A stretch of 64,000 bases of DNA, from assembly GCA_015501075.1 (NCBI GenBank), contig JADNYJ010000047.1:124001-188000 (forward strand), read 5' to 3'. The stretch is from Gymnopilus junonius. Lineage: Eukaryota; Basidiomycota; Agaricomycetes; Agaricales; Galerinaceae. Position numbers and translations under genes: made by a program. The notes beneath the pieces are model-generated. The model ran no database searches and was not told the DNA's origin. It worked only from the letters and a program-made list of their open reading frames with translations. This document shows positions 1-11,044 of this stretch, piece after piece (within the stretch, counting starts at the first letter, position 1; every line of letters starts with the position of its first letter).

Positions 1-2494
1 GCTCCGACGAAGAGGAGCTGGTGCGCATTTCGCTGTCGTCGGAGTAGTCATATGACATCTGGGTGGTCGAGTCGGGGGCGAGAGTTGGCGAAGTCTCGGG
101 GACAGGAGATGTGCGGCGGCTTACGCCGGGGCTGGCGGAGGGTGTGTCTTCTGAAGCGCCAGGGCGGCGGGCGTCATGCCTCGAACGTTTACGAATGACA
201 TCCGACTTCATGGAGATGGGGCGAGCGGAGCCATGAAGTTTGTAGTAGAGGCCACATCTGTCATAGATAATATTAAAATTTCAATGAGTCATCGCAAGAA
301 ATAGGAAAGATGCATACGCATTGCAAACGGTCTTGCCCTCGTCATCCTTCCTCCAGAGAGGAGTCGCCGTTGTGTGGCAGTTGTAGCACTGGGCTGCTAC
401 TGAAGAGGAACGAACTTGACGTTCAGTAAAGTTGGGAACGCTTTCGAGCACGCAACCGACTTACCCATGACGTCTGCAACCTCCTGGCGTGGAGCAGCTT
501 GAGCACGGGTCTCTCCATGGGAGTTGCGCATGCTCTTAGGGCGAGGACGCTTGTGCTAAACAAAGAGGGTTGGATGTTAGCTCAGGGTATCAGAGTCACA
601 GTAGATTATAAGGACGAACCAGCTTGCAATAAAGTCCGCATGCGTTGCAGTTCAGCTCGTCGTTTAGGCCTCTTCTCCAAAGAGGGGTGTGAGTAGCACC
701 GCAATTGGAGCACTCAGCCTTGACACCTCCAGGAGCCGAGTTTCCAGAACCAGGACCACGCAGCACAGCAGGGTTGAGGCTCGTGGCAGTTGCCGAAGGT
801 CCAGAAGAGCGCGTCGTTACCGACTGAGTGCGAAGTGTCAAGGTCGGGCGACCGGTGGGGGTGCTGGAGCGAGTGCCGTAAATCGAGTTAATGCGAGAGG
901 GAGCCACAGTCTCCGGGAGAATTTCCTTGACTGCCTGTGAGACTGGAGGAAAGTTCTTGAAGACCGACGTCTTCCTCGCAGTGCTGGGGGCAGGGGAAAG
1001 CTGGTCAATGTCTTCTCCATCGCTCATATGAAGGCTCCTAGAATCTTCGTCGGCCGCAGGGGCGGAAGAAGCCACAGAGGCGAGGAAGAAGACGAAGGCG
1101 CAGTGGAGAAGTTGCGGGTGGCGAGCACCGCGATGGTGGGATTCACGGTGGCGGGAGAGGACTCGGCGGCAACGGATGTCATGACCACGTCCTGTTGCTG
1201 GCCTGCAGCAGAGGAAGTGGATTTGGAAGCCACAGCGGCTTCACTTCTTTCGGCAGCATTGGCGGCATGGGCAGCTGCAGTGTTGGAAGCGGCCTCAACG
1301 ATAGCAGAAGACCAGTCCGAGGAAGGGATGTCACTGTTGAAATCGTCATTAAATAGAATGTCGTCGAGCGGAAGCTCGATGGTGGGACGAGAAATGCTAA
1401 ATTGGTCATTACTTGCAGACGGGTTGAAGCCTTCACCGTAATTCATGCGGTTCGTCAACGTTGGAGTGGCGTAAAGAAGAGCAGATGGGTCGAAGCCGTT
1501 ATCGAATATACTGGGGAAATGGACAGACTGAACAACAGTAGTGGAAGTAGAAGTAGAAGATGCGGTGGTGGTGGCAGTGGCATTGCCTGAGTCATTTTCA
1601 GACATGGCTGCGTCCTGTTCCACCTGGCGAGCAGCGGAAGCACGGGTGCGCTTCCCAAACTCGGCCGAGGGCTTCGTGTCGGGCTTCTTGACCGGGGCAG
1701 CAGCGGAAGGCTGGGTGGGCTGGTCGACGCTAAAGGTGAACTGCATCCTCTTGATAGTACCGGGCTGGGCGTTCTGACTGGCCTCGCGGCTGCGCTCTTT
1801 TTCGGCAGCACGCTGTCGAATAAGGTCGGTGGAATGATTGCGTTTGAAATCGGGGGCCTCGAGCTCTTCGATGCTCCTGTTTCATGAAACAAGACAAAGG
1901 GGGTTCCGGTTATTAGGGCACAGGGTTATAAAGGGCGTCTAACGACGACAACGTACCGCCCTTTCTCCTTGTCGAGCTTGTCACCCATATGCTTGCTCAA
2001 CTTCTTAAATTCACGCTTAGATTTGGCGTTGTCGGTGTCGACTATGAGGTTTTGAAGATGCCATAACCTCCAACTCAAGTTCTCGAGTCGCTGGCCCTGT
2101 TCGAGGTAGCTGGCGACCTTGGTGCAAACCTATGGCAATGTTCAGTAAAAAGAAGAGAAGACTTGAACTGCAACACACCTTCCAGGTCTTCGTTAAAGAT
2201 TCCGTATCATTGAGGTTACTGAAGGCGACGAAAGACTTGTTTCCCTAAACGACGAAGACCGGGACAAAAAAGAAGCGAAAAAGGGGGAAAAAAAGAGATA
2301 TGAGCAAAATAATCAAAAAGAAAAGATTGGCTGCACAAAGGCGACCAACTTTGAACTTGAGATTGAGGATAGAGGGCATTTAGAAGCAGAGGAAGAGACG
2401 GAGAGAGGGGATCAAGGAAAAGAGAGGAAGAGATGTTGACGGGGTTATAGGCAAACTCGGCTTTTTTCGCCTGATGCACGTTGCAAATTGCCAT
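1..2494 (-). CDS. Two-finger GATA transcription factor with AreA-type N-terminal domain (3' partial)
   Basis: Probable DNA-binding regulator of the fungal GATA class. Exons (complement): 2357-2494, 2179-2244, 1957-2129, 620-1876, 465-555, 318-399 and 1-257, the last running off the window. The N-terminus has the DUF1752/AreA-type block (FSNLNDTESLTKTWK, then LENLSWRLW). A long Ser/Ala/Thr-rich middle follows, then finger 1 (CSNC-x17-CNAC, near 650-730) and, about 40 residues later, finger 2 (CYNC-x17-CNAC followed by GLYYKLHGSARPISMKSDVI). Both fingers keep the TPLWRR/K core. Finger 1 is followed by a basic tail, KLHKRPRPKSMRN. The first exon boundary (2357) is the least certain. Exon 620-1876 changes frame near 1075-1090 inside a Ser-rich run and is one base short, so either a base is missing or an odd intron is present. 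DUF1752 points to nitrogen control as in AreA/Nit2; two fingers are more typical of siderophore repressors, so the target pathway is left open. Confidence 0.85.
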
Positions 2495-5400
2495 TTATTT
2501 CAAATTCCACAGATCCTCAACAGAACAAGTCCGGGTCCTACCTTCGAATTCTCTCTGTCTTGCGGAGACTGCACATCTGACTCGATATCTCGACCCGAAT
2601 ACCGACATAAATTGATCATCATTGACCTCTTGGAACGTGGCCTGCTCGAACCAGTTCACTTTCTACCGATCTTCTTCCGTTCTCCTCCTGACATTCGTGA
2701 GCGCTATGCCTCCTCGTGTAGCCTATAATTGCACTTAATACTCCCCGCCTTCTCATCTCCAAATCTTTTTATTTTCTTAATTCCGATCCCACTCTTTGAG
2801 CCTTGGAATTTTTAATTTTCTTTCCAACCCCAATGTCCCCCGCTTCCCGCAGGGTGTCCCGGTGTACCGAACACCCACTCGCCCTTTCCTAAACGAGAAA
2901 TTTTGCCCATAACCCTGCCTCCCCGTGTGCCTGTCTATGGCAAAATCTAATAACACACGCTCCAGCTCGCCATGCCGAGTGTACGCTCTGCATAAAGTCT
3001 AGAAGGAGTTGTCTCCATCACGCGACCCACACCGTCCCTCTCGTCGCTTAGATATCCCACCACGACGCCCCAGATCGCCTCCATAAGCCGAGCACAGCAC
3101 TGTTCCAGTGGCATGCCTCGAGGCTGCCTCAAGATCTCAAAGCGCCTATAACCTCGCCTTTAGTGTGCTCTTAGAATTCAAGGGTTCGAGGTTCTGTTCT
3201 CATGTGGATGGAGCCTCCTGCTCGAATCGTCAAAGATCAAGGGCACCCAACGCCAAGGTCGGCTATCATATTGTTAAAGAGGCTGTGAAAGGCCTACAAA
3301 GGTAGGTAACTGCTGTAATCCAATTATGTAGTCCTTTCTTCTTTGTCAGGCTGCGTGATTGTCGTTATTGCGGCGCAACCTAAGTACCCTTTCACCATCT
3401 GCCATGACCAGTAAACTTTTGAACAGGGACTAGGGACCCAGCGAAAGCCCGTCAACCAACTGCTTCATATATTTCCTCCATCAAGTCTGTCATTCTCACC
3501 TTCCTTCCTTCTTTCATGACTCCTGCAGGATTTTCGACGCGTATGTGTAATGTAACTAATGAAACTCGCTTAGATGATTATTTTTGAAGGACACGACGGC
3601 TTTTACGAAATAACATCCACCTTCTTTCCTCGCAAATGACTCGGCCGGAGTGGTTTCCAAAAACTTCTCCCATTCTTTCTTTCTTCTCTACATCCAAACT
3701 ACTGTATCCAGCTCGTATATAGGCTGGCTTGTTCCTTATCTCCAAAGAAATTCCATGTTGAATAGTACTTATGATTAGACCTGTCAGTCGACGACAGGAA
3801 GACAGGACACGCCCCCTTCCACTAAACTTATCTTGTATATTCGCGTTCGCACTCCTTTATCCAATTCGCCAAAGCATAGGGCAGAGTATAGTGGACCGGG
3901 TACTATTGATATCTATCTATCAAACGGACATTGGTGGTTAGATCCGACAACGCCCACAGACAGTTGCCATACTTGAAATTCCATGGACCCGTCGTAATTT
4001 TGCAATATACATACGAAACAGAGTAGTGCGGAAGTAATTAGTCCCAGGCAGACCGATGAATACACACAGGACGAGTCAGATAACGAGCGCTTCTCGTCTT
4101 TCTGAGTAACTTTTCATTTGCGAGCTTTCGGCAGATGCAGTTGCTTTGCGGCGTATCCAAGAATATATAGAGCAGTGATAGTAGCGGAGGAACGTTGCTT
4201 GCCAGTGTAAGTAGGTAGGAGGCGTGTAGTAGGCTAAAAACGCGGCATTTTTGAAGTGTCCAGCCAGCAAGGTCCAGCAACAAGCACGCCATCCATCCAT
4301 CCAATGCCGGGTGAAAGATAGCACAGAGGGCCCCTATGGCAAGCCGTCTCATAGGACGTTCTTCCAAGAATATAGAAACGCATCACAGAAACCTTCCTTC
4401 CTCACAGACTCCAGACATAGCCACCAACCCTCGATGTTCTAATGTCCACATTTCATATCGATAACATGGAAGCTTCTTATGTTAAGAGCCTCCCACACAG
4501 CAAAGGTTAACTACCATACACGCCTGATCTTGTCCATCGATAACGCTTCGAGGCCGGGAAAGACAGACGAACCGAGTCGCCCTGCCTGCTAAGACCTAGC
4601 CAATCATATGATTTCCTCCCTAGCGCTTGCAAAACCGGTACCCGAACCGAGCATCATGATGTCACAGGGGAGTCTATTCCGAAGAGGTTGCTCAGATGGC
4701 ATGCTATTGCCCACCATTAATGAAAGACCAAGATTGTAACGGCTAGAGAATTAGTAAGGCACGATCCCCTGCCACTGCCCAGAGCGTTCGGGGGTTCCAT
4801 CTCGCTGCCGGATGCAACAGGATTGACACCAATACAGATAGATGACGTGCAAATTAGACGAACGACCAAGTCATTTATGATCGCTAGCAGTTATATCCGA
4901 ACTTTCAAATTGTATGACCACCCTAGAGAAAGAAGCCAAGCCAAAGATCGTAAAAAAGTGCGGGGAAACGCGATGTAATATACTCCCTATACAACCAAAG
5001 ATGAAGCAGGCAAGAATAAGCAGGCAGCACCGGCTCGATCCAAAAGAAGACAGAAGGTTCGTGACAATTAAACTTAGCTGGCTCGTCATTGCCAACGCAC
5101 CAATATGGCAGCAAAGGCGAAACGCCCACACATATCCCAGATTACAGCGAATGTCTTTCCGAAGAAGAGAATTACCCGTTTCAGAGATTGCCGTAGACTA
5201 GGTCATGACGCTTTGATGTAAAGGAAGAGGATCTTCTTCCCTCTCTACTTCCTCCTTGATCACAGAAGGCAAGACTGTCCCACAAAAGAAGGATCGTAGA
5301 GACATCGTCAAAGATAGTTCGATAGGCAGCCACAAGCTTGAGTTAATAAATGCCAATGTCCGGGTCAATCCAGGTGTGCAATCATATCATGCTGACAGAG

Positions 5401-5620
5401 GAAGCGTGCATCGTTCCGGTCATCCGCTTAGCGCGAAGATACCGCTATCAGCTCCAGTACCCTTCGATGTCGAGAGATGGAAATCACGGATTGATTGCTT
5501 GACGAAAGTCCCATGCACGTCAAGACACCATCCACATCCTCCAAACATAATTGGATGGGGAATTGCCAGAGATAATGAACGTTGATTTTCAGCAGACGAG
5601 CCTTGGTGATGCAGCCATAA
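2495..5620. other. Long gene-free stretch upstream of the GATA gene
   Basis: About 3.1 kb upstream of the minus-strand GATA gene. Open frames here are short (at most about 110 codons), overlap on both strands and show no domain, signal peptide or splice-linked continuation. The part nearest the gene is pyrimidine-rich on the plus strand (2730-2930), and there is a CATC tetranucleotide run near 4287-4300. It may hold the promoter and a long 5' leader; I see no supportable gene. Confidence 0.5.
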
Positions 5621-6588
5621 CTATAAGCTTTGTGATTTGACCTTGGTTGGATGCTCTAGAGCCTCCATAGTATCGATGACCACTTTACCACCACAGCTAT
5701 CATGCATAGTCCGGAACTTGCTAAGTTTCCCAGAGATAGACGAGTCCACTTCAGTCGGATAGGTCAGCCTCAAGGCAGCGTCCCATCTCGGAGTCGGATT
5801 CGGATTCGGAAACGGAGAAAAGGATGGCGGGTCTTGAATGAGACTCCTCAGAGACCATGAAAATCGTTTAGGTTTTAGAGTTAAATGAATCTGTGAAATT
5901 GGAGAAGTGCACACCGTCATCAGAGAGGATAGGTTGACAGCCTCGTGTAGGCAGCTCCTCCCTTCAAATGTCGCGCACGGAGCGAATGAGGCAGTCGAAA
6001 ATACACGCGCATAATACGAGATACGAACTCCTCATGTTTAGCCTCATCCCAAGGCAGGGGGATTCTTTGGCGCCGCCGACTACCGAAGGTCTCACAGTCG
6101 TGGGGGTGCAGACGACGTGAAACGTGTTGGGGTGGAAGAAGCAAAAGAAGGAGAATCAGTCGTCGGGGTTTTGAGAGTGGCTGGTTTTGCTCGGAAAAAC
6201 GCGTCAAAAAATCGTAATCTATATCAATCGATGGATGGATGGATAACTCTTGGTTGACGTGTCAGCAGGGATAGAGGAAAAAATAGAAATCAAGTACCTC
6301 TGCCTGAGCCGCACGGCGATGGGCCGCGATCTCCAATGATTCAGGATTATCGACGTCAATCGCCTAGAAGTATTTTTCACGAGCTCCGATCTACAGTTGA
6401 TCAACAGTCGAAGGAGAGAAAATAGCATAGAGCCTATTGTTGGGGTCTTCAACAAACGGAATAATATGGAAGTATTTCAAAAATGCTTGCGGGCCCACAT
6501 CTCCGCAAAGCAGGAATATCTTGAATGTCAGTGAGTAGACTTGAGTGGTTCCGGTCAAAGTGAGGCGAGCGCCGACGGGGCATGGCAT
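5621..6588 (-). pseudogene. Unrecognised coding-like remnant
   Basis: Several minus-strand segments read like protein but do not join into one intact frame. 6391-6588 ends with FLKYFHIIPFVEDPNNRLYA and a stop. A segment near 6290-6370 reads AIDVDNPESLEIAAHRRAA after an in-frame TAG. 5920-6207 contains PLPWDEAKHEEFVSRIMRVY. 5640-5790 reads SGKLSKFRTMHDSCGGKVV. I do not recognise the family. Interruption by stops and shifts suggests an old degraded gene or a multi-exon gene I cannot splice. No function is proposed. Confidence 0.2.
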
Positions 6589-6781
6589 ACTTTACCATCA
6601 ATCATGTGACCGTGCCTAAAAGCATGCACATTTCGGTCTTTGGAGGTTAATATGGGCCGAGAGCGTGAAGCGGGAGACGGCGGTTTTGAGATGGCTTCCA
6701 ACCGTGTACCATAGACTTACGGCACTGTATGTTTATATCTTTTCCAAACGTGTATGATCCGGTATTTCGATGTCAATCATT

Positions 6782-7839
6782 TTATATAACGAACGAACCA
6801 GTAAACCTAGCAGGCAGACGGACGTTGCAGTTTAAGAGCCTGTCAATCACGCTCCCGATATTCTCGTACCAACCCTGAGGCATATGGGAGGCATCAATGT
6901 ATTGAAGGTCTTCTCTGTCCATGATGCCACTGAGCACCTTGGCTCCAAATTCTGCATACTTTTCCTTCGATGGTACGACGTCCTTCCCAGCATTCTCGAT
7001 ATACGACCTAACACCATCCCTAGGAGTCAAGTACATCCAAGGTGACATAAGATAGGCACCTCGAAAACGTATTCCTGGTGACAAAACGCGAATGCCCTTC
7101 TGGGGATGCAACATATGCAATAATAGCTGGAGCACTAGGTTACCCCCAGCTGAATCTCCTGTAAGCTGTATGTTCTCTGGCCGAATTCCGTTCGACAAGA
7201 GATGGTGGACGCTCGCCACAGTTTGAGCAAGAGGGACCGGAAATTGCGCCTTTGGAACTAGATCTGAGGCACGCGTTCAACGTTAGCACCTTCATTCAAG
7301 GTCTTGATTGACTGTGGTGGCTGACCGTAATTTAGGATTGCAATGCTGACTCCACACCCGGAAGCTTGGAGTTCGCGTTGAATGTATCTCCAAAATCTTA
7401 TGGAGTAGTATCCTATTGGGAGCGAGAAACCTCCACCATGGAGATACAAAATTAACTTCTCAGGGCGCTTGTCTCCAATCCAGAATAGCTGTGTTCCGCC
7501 TTCGATATTTTCGACGCATGGTTCCATCGAATTCTTCTTGCACCAACTCGCATATGTGCCTGCACTAGGACCAATGAGGGTGCCAATGAACGAAATCCTC
7601 TGCGTGATTAACATCCAGCGGAACGCTGTATCTGCAAGGACCCGTCTCCATGTTTTATGTCTTTGACTAGGAATTGAGATGAATCCCAAGAGGCTCCAGG
7701 TTAGCATAATTGCTGATGGTCCTAGTGATCAGGTGTTCTGAACGAATTTATACGCAAGAACATACTAACGTAGCATAGACAGGAACACCAGCATATTCGC
7801 CGTGTCTCGTACAAAGTCGACAATAACCCCTGTCTTCAT
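6782..7839 (-). CDS. Alpha/beta-hydrolase (steryl acetylhydrolase/HSL-like), C-terminally truncated
   Basis: Three exons (complement 7770-7839, 7326-7721, 6782-7263) joined by 48- and 62-nt introns give an in-frame 315-codon protein. It begins with a hydrophobic stretch typical of the family's N-terminal membrane anchor, has the oxyanion motif YLHGGGF in exon 2, the LVPKAQFPVPLAQTV segment, and the nucleophile elbow GDSAGG in exon 3, followed by RGAYLMSPWMYL. Family members normally continue about 80 residues beyond the position equivalent to YENIGSVIDRLL with the catalytic His. Here the frame ends soon after in unrelated sequence (ARFTGSFVI, stop), so the catalytic His is missing. It should hydrolyse esters if active, but is probably a non-functional or altered copy. 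A more decayed paralogue lies directly upstream in the same orientation. Confidence 0.7.
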
Positions 7840-8196
7840 TTCTGCATTGCGCTGCAAGACGTCGTTAGTGGACCAAGACTTCATAGTCCCCTCCTTTATT
7901 TATGTGCGAGTACAAGACTATTCCAGAAGACTTCATAGTATGTACATACGTATATTGCCATGTATACTTAACCTGACAACTCCTTATCTACAGATAAATT
8001 CTTGATCGCGAGCCACCATCAGAGAGCCACAGAGAAGTTCCCATCCATCCAATTCAATATTGTCAGCGTCAATTCGCTCTCATTATTTTCCTTGACGAAG
8101 AAATTGGTGTAAGGGTCGTTCTCCATTCTCCTAGACAATGAAAGTCATGTCATTGTGATGCTTCTTAACTGTATTGGTGTATACGGTAATCTCGTC

Positions 8197-9031
8197 TCAT
8201 AGCGCTTCTACTCCCCCAGTGGTTATCAAGATGCACTTGATGTGCTTGTCGCAGCCTTCAAACCAATCTGCTTGTGCGCTGTTAGGTTCTATATAAGGGA
8301 TCACGGCTAGAGGAACGCCTTCCAGGCATTTCGTGCCCCAGTAGTTGAGTGTTCGCCCATTCAAGAAGTCGCCATTCCCGTCGTTGGTGGAAAGGCATCC
8401 ATCGTTATCAGACAGGTTCAACTTCGGAATTCCATCAAGGGGAGGCATCAAAACCGAATGACGTTCCTCCCGCAGAATCACTGACTAGCTGAATATTCTC
8501 TGGCTTGACGCCAGAGTTTAAATGATGTTGGATAGCGACGACTACTTGTTCTAGTTGGGCGGGGAAAAGGGCATCCGGTATGAACGCTATGATCGAAGCC
8601 GATTCGTAAGGATCAAATATGCGCTTCTAGTGTTGAAACTTACTATATTCCAAAATAGCGACTCCTGTGGGCTTGCCTCTCTTCTCTAAACTTTCTTGGA
8701 TATATCTCCAGAACGCGGGCGCGGCGCTGGGCATGGCCAGGAGAAATGCACCGCCTATGGATCAGCGTTAGAGGTGATCACTTCATACGGTCAAATGCGC
8801 CGGTTACCGTGGAGGTACAATATGACTCGGTCGTTACGCTTAGGTCCGATCCAGAGCAACTTGGAGTTGGCGCCAAACTCCTCTTCTACCGGTGCCAAGA
8901 CACTTTCTTTCAGAAAGTTGTCGTAATAGAGGTTATCTGCAAGGTTTGACCAGAGGATTCTGCGTCTTCTGATTGGCTTGGGGTCGTGGGGCTTCGACTT
9001 ATATGGGAATTCCTTAGGAATAATCCAACTT
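8197..9031 (-). pseudogene. Decayed alpha/beta-hydrolase paralogue
   Basis: Second copy of the same hydrolase family. Readable blocks in order on the minus strand: IPKEFPYKSKPHDPKPIRRR (near 8960-9015), then VILYLHG, an intron (near 8765-8815) and GAFLLAMPSAAPAFWRYIQE, then PENIQLVSDSAGG (near 8480-8510), and TLNYWGTKCLEGVP to ITTGGVEAL with a stop at 8197. Lesions: the nucleophile motif is SDSAGG instead of GDSAGG, the frame changes just after it, the segment that should read RGAYMMSPW is missing, and the protein stops before the catalytic His. The 5' exon is replaced by sequence carrying an inverted copy of part of the gene. Stops and internal loss mark it as a pseudogene. Confidence 0.75.
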
Positions 9032-9045
9032 GCAGATAACCTCTA
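8927..9045. repeat. Perfect 17-bp inverted repeat at the broken 5' end of the hydrolase pseudogene
   Basis: Positions 8927-8943 (TAGAGGTTATCTGCAAG) and 9029-9045 (its exact reverse complement) flank an 85-bp loop. The 8927-8943 arm is inside the coding block reading LADNLYY on the minus strand, so the outer arm is an inverted copy of coding sequence placed where the upstream exon should be. Confidence 0.8.
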
Positions 9046-9850
9046 ATGCATTGCCTGTAGGTCCTAAAAAAAGTTGAGCCTGTCTCTTGTTCGTATTCGT
9101 TATAACGGTGAACAGGAGCTTATCGGCCATTATTCCCTTCCAACTCTTTGCTCGTCTGTAAGGCGAGAATGGCGAGGTGAAGAGCGCCTATACAATTACA
9201 AAGGCTATTGGACTGCGCTCACTCATACATACGTCCACACAACTGTCGGTTACACTCACGGACACAGGCTATGACAATCACCAGCTTGGCCTTTTCCCAG
9301 AATGAAAGCTTGTTCCTTTCCTCAATGTTTTTTGCCTTCAATGCCTTGGCCATTATGGTACAAGTCGTTTATGGTAGCTGGATGCAGGGTCACTAGCCTG
9401 TGGGGTTGTTATCAGAGTACTACGACGGTGCGAATATGTCATCGGCTACGGGTGAGCACTTTTTATACCATTGTCAGGTATGTAGGAGTATTTCAGATTC
9501 TATAGAAATCATCGCTGAAATAGACTTGACTTGACAGTCGGGAGTGATATTCTATCAGTCCTTTCCACCCCACAGCTGGTACATTGACATGCATTTCACT
9601 CTTCCTTCTTCTACTCTGCCTTGCTGTTTTGAAAGCATGCATAGTCCAGTAGATCATCCAATGCAGCTTCTTTAAGTTGGATTTCTGTATATTTTCAGGT
9701 TTCTATATTTCTCATTGAGCTGTTTCTTACAGATTTCCAGCATTTTTGAAAGGCAGGAAGCATACTGACATATGTGAGGATTATCTACTCTGCTTCTCAA
9801 CATGCCTCACATGGCTAGGAAATAGATTCTGGCTTGCAAACAAAGTGTGT

Positions 9851-9890
9851 CTATCTTGTCTCTATCTTGTGGCTATCTTGTGGCTATCTA
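9851..9890. repeat. Short tandem repeat, 11-bp unit CTATCTTGTGG
   Basis: About 3.5 copies of an 11-bp unit: CTATCTTGTCT, CTATCTTGTGG, CTATCTTGTGG, then a partial CTATCTA. It lies within the hydrophobic part of an unrecognised open frame. Confidence 0.7.
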
Positions 9891-10077
9891 TAGTTAGACT
9901 ATTTGATCGCCTTTACATATATACGCGGGACGGAGATATAAATGAAGTATATGCGGACTCTCCAAAAGTTAAATCTATTCACTCTGAGTGGCCTGCGCCA
10001 CACCGTCGCGGAGGAAAATTCCTCGATGTTTTGAACGGAAATGAATTTTGGGCGGAGTTCCATTTTGATCGAAACGA

Positions 10078-10975
10078 CCATGACGTTCGAGGACATCTGG
10101 GATTCGAAAAGCGCGGCGCGCGACGCGGGATCAAAACGCGGCGGCAAAGTCCGAAGGTGCAGATCGCCGCCATAAAGGGAAGGCTCTCTAAAAATAGTTT
10201 TTCCTCCAAGTTCGCCGTAGTCGTTCCTTTGACTCGTTTGAGTCCTGTATGGCGTATTTATTGGGGGTATATTATGCATAACCTACAATGTATGTAGATA
10301 GTAAGTATAATAAAGTCTTGCAAAAAAATTTCCCCTTTTAACATGCAGAAATATGCAAGGACGACCGCAAAGTACTTAACTGTATTCCAAATCAACATCA
10401 GGGTGCTACACCTCTTTTATATGTATATCGCAAGCTAGGAGATACCGGACATATATAAGATACTTTATTCTTAGTCACCTTTGTGAGATCTAGCTGATGG
10501 ACAATTTCAGTGCTGGATAACATCTACTTGCACCATATTCTTACATAGTAGATATTTACCTTAAAAGGAGGCATAGCGCGATAAATTTACAATAAATACA
10601 GAAATGCTATATAAGTTTCCTTTATTTGATACGACACAATCACCCTAACAATTTCGAAAAAATGAGTTCAATAATTGCTCCTAACTTGAAAACTGCCAAG
10701 TATAGTGGACATAAACCAAGTTCCGGCCTACAAAAAACTACGATATGACTACATAACTATTTTATCTACGTTTATAGGCACTCGCCCAGGGAAAATATGT
10801 GGGGCATGAGGTCAGCCACCCCCGAAATGCAAGGTGGAGGAGAGGTGGAGGAGTAGTTCGCGAGGTCACGTGTGGGAGGTCGGATTTTTCCGTCGCGCAG
10901 GGCGCCGCGCCACGCGCCGCGTTTTCTGAATTCCGGATTTACTGTGACGTTCAGTCGAGACGAAACGAATTGTAT
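10078..10975. repeat. Possible diverged inverted repeat with GC-rich cores
   Basis: The segment around 10078-10140 contains GAAAAGCGCGGCGCGCGACG. The reverse complement of 10896-10975 contains GAAAACGCGGCGCGTGGCGC in similar surroundings (GACGTTC upstream versus GAACGTC). The arms are clearly imperfect and enclose about 750 bp of AT-rich DNA. It could be the remains of a non-autonomous transposon. No target-site duplication was identified. Confidence 0.3.
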
Positions 10976-11044
10976 TAAAATATGAGGCGCACGCGATGAC
11001 TATCTAGAGCATGTATTGCGAAAACATAATGTAATGAATAAGAT

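Larger units (their letters stand above)
9046..11044. other. AT-rich gene-poor stretch with unrecognised open frames
   Basis: No gene is supported. The longest frame is 9746-10297 on the plus strand (183 codons; hydrophobic first third, basic and GC-rich end). It is overlapped almost fully by a 126-codon frame on the other strand (9899-10279). Neither resembles a known family, and the double openness comes with a local GC-rich patch, so both look accidental. 10300-10850 is very AT-rich. Confidence 0.4.

Noticed and set aside
577..620. tRNA-like string GTTAGCTCAGGGTATCAGAGT
   Set aside because: No matching T-loop or acceptor stem; it lies inside a GATA-gene intron.
1028..1441. 137-codon plus-strand frame over the GATA gene
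   Set aside because: Ala/Ser-rich shadow of the Ser/Ala-rich linker on the coding strand.
3180..3200. GGTTCGAGGT resembling a tRNA B box
   Set aside because: No A box or stem partner at the right distance.
4276..4305. CATC tetranucleotide run
   Set aside because: Only three to four units; too short to be meaningful. A similar GATG run is at 6230-6243.
9746..10297. 183-codon open frame
   Set aside because: Overlapped by another open frame on the opposite strand, no recognisable family, overlaps GC-rich repeat and tandem repeat; treated as chance.
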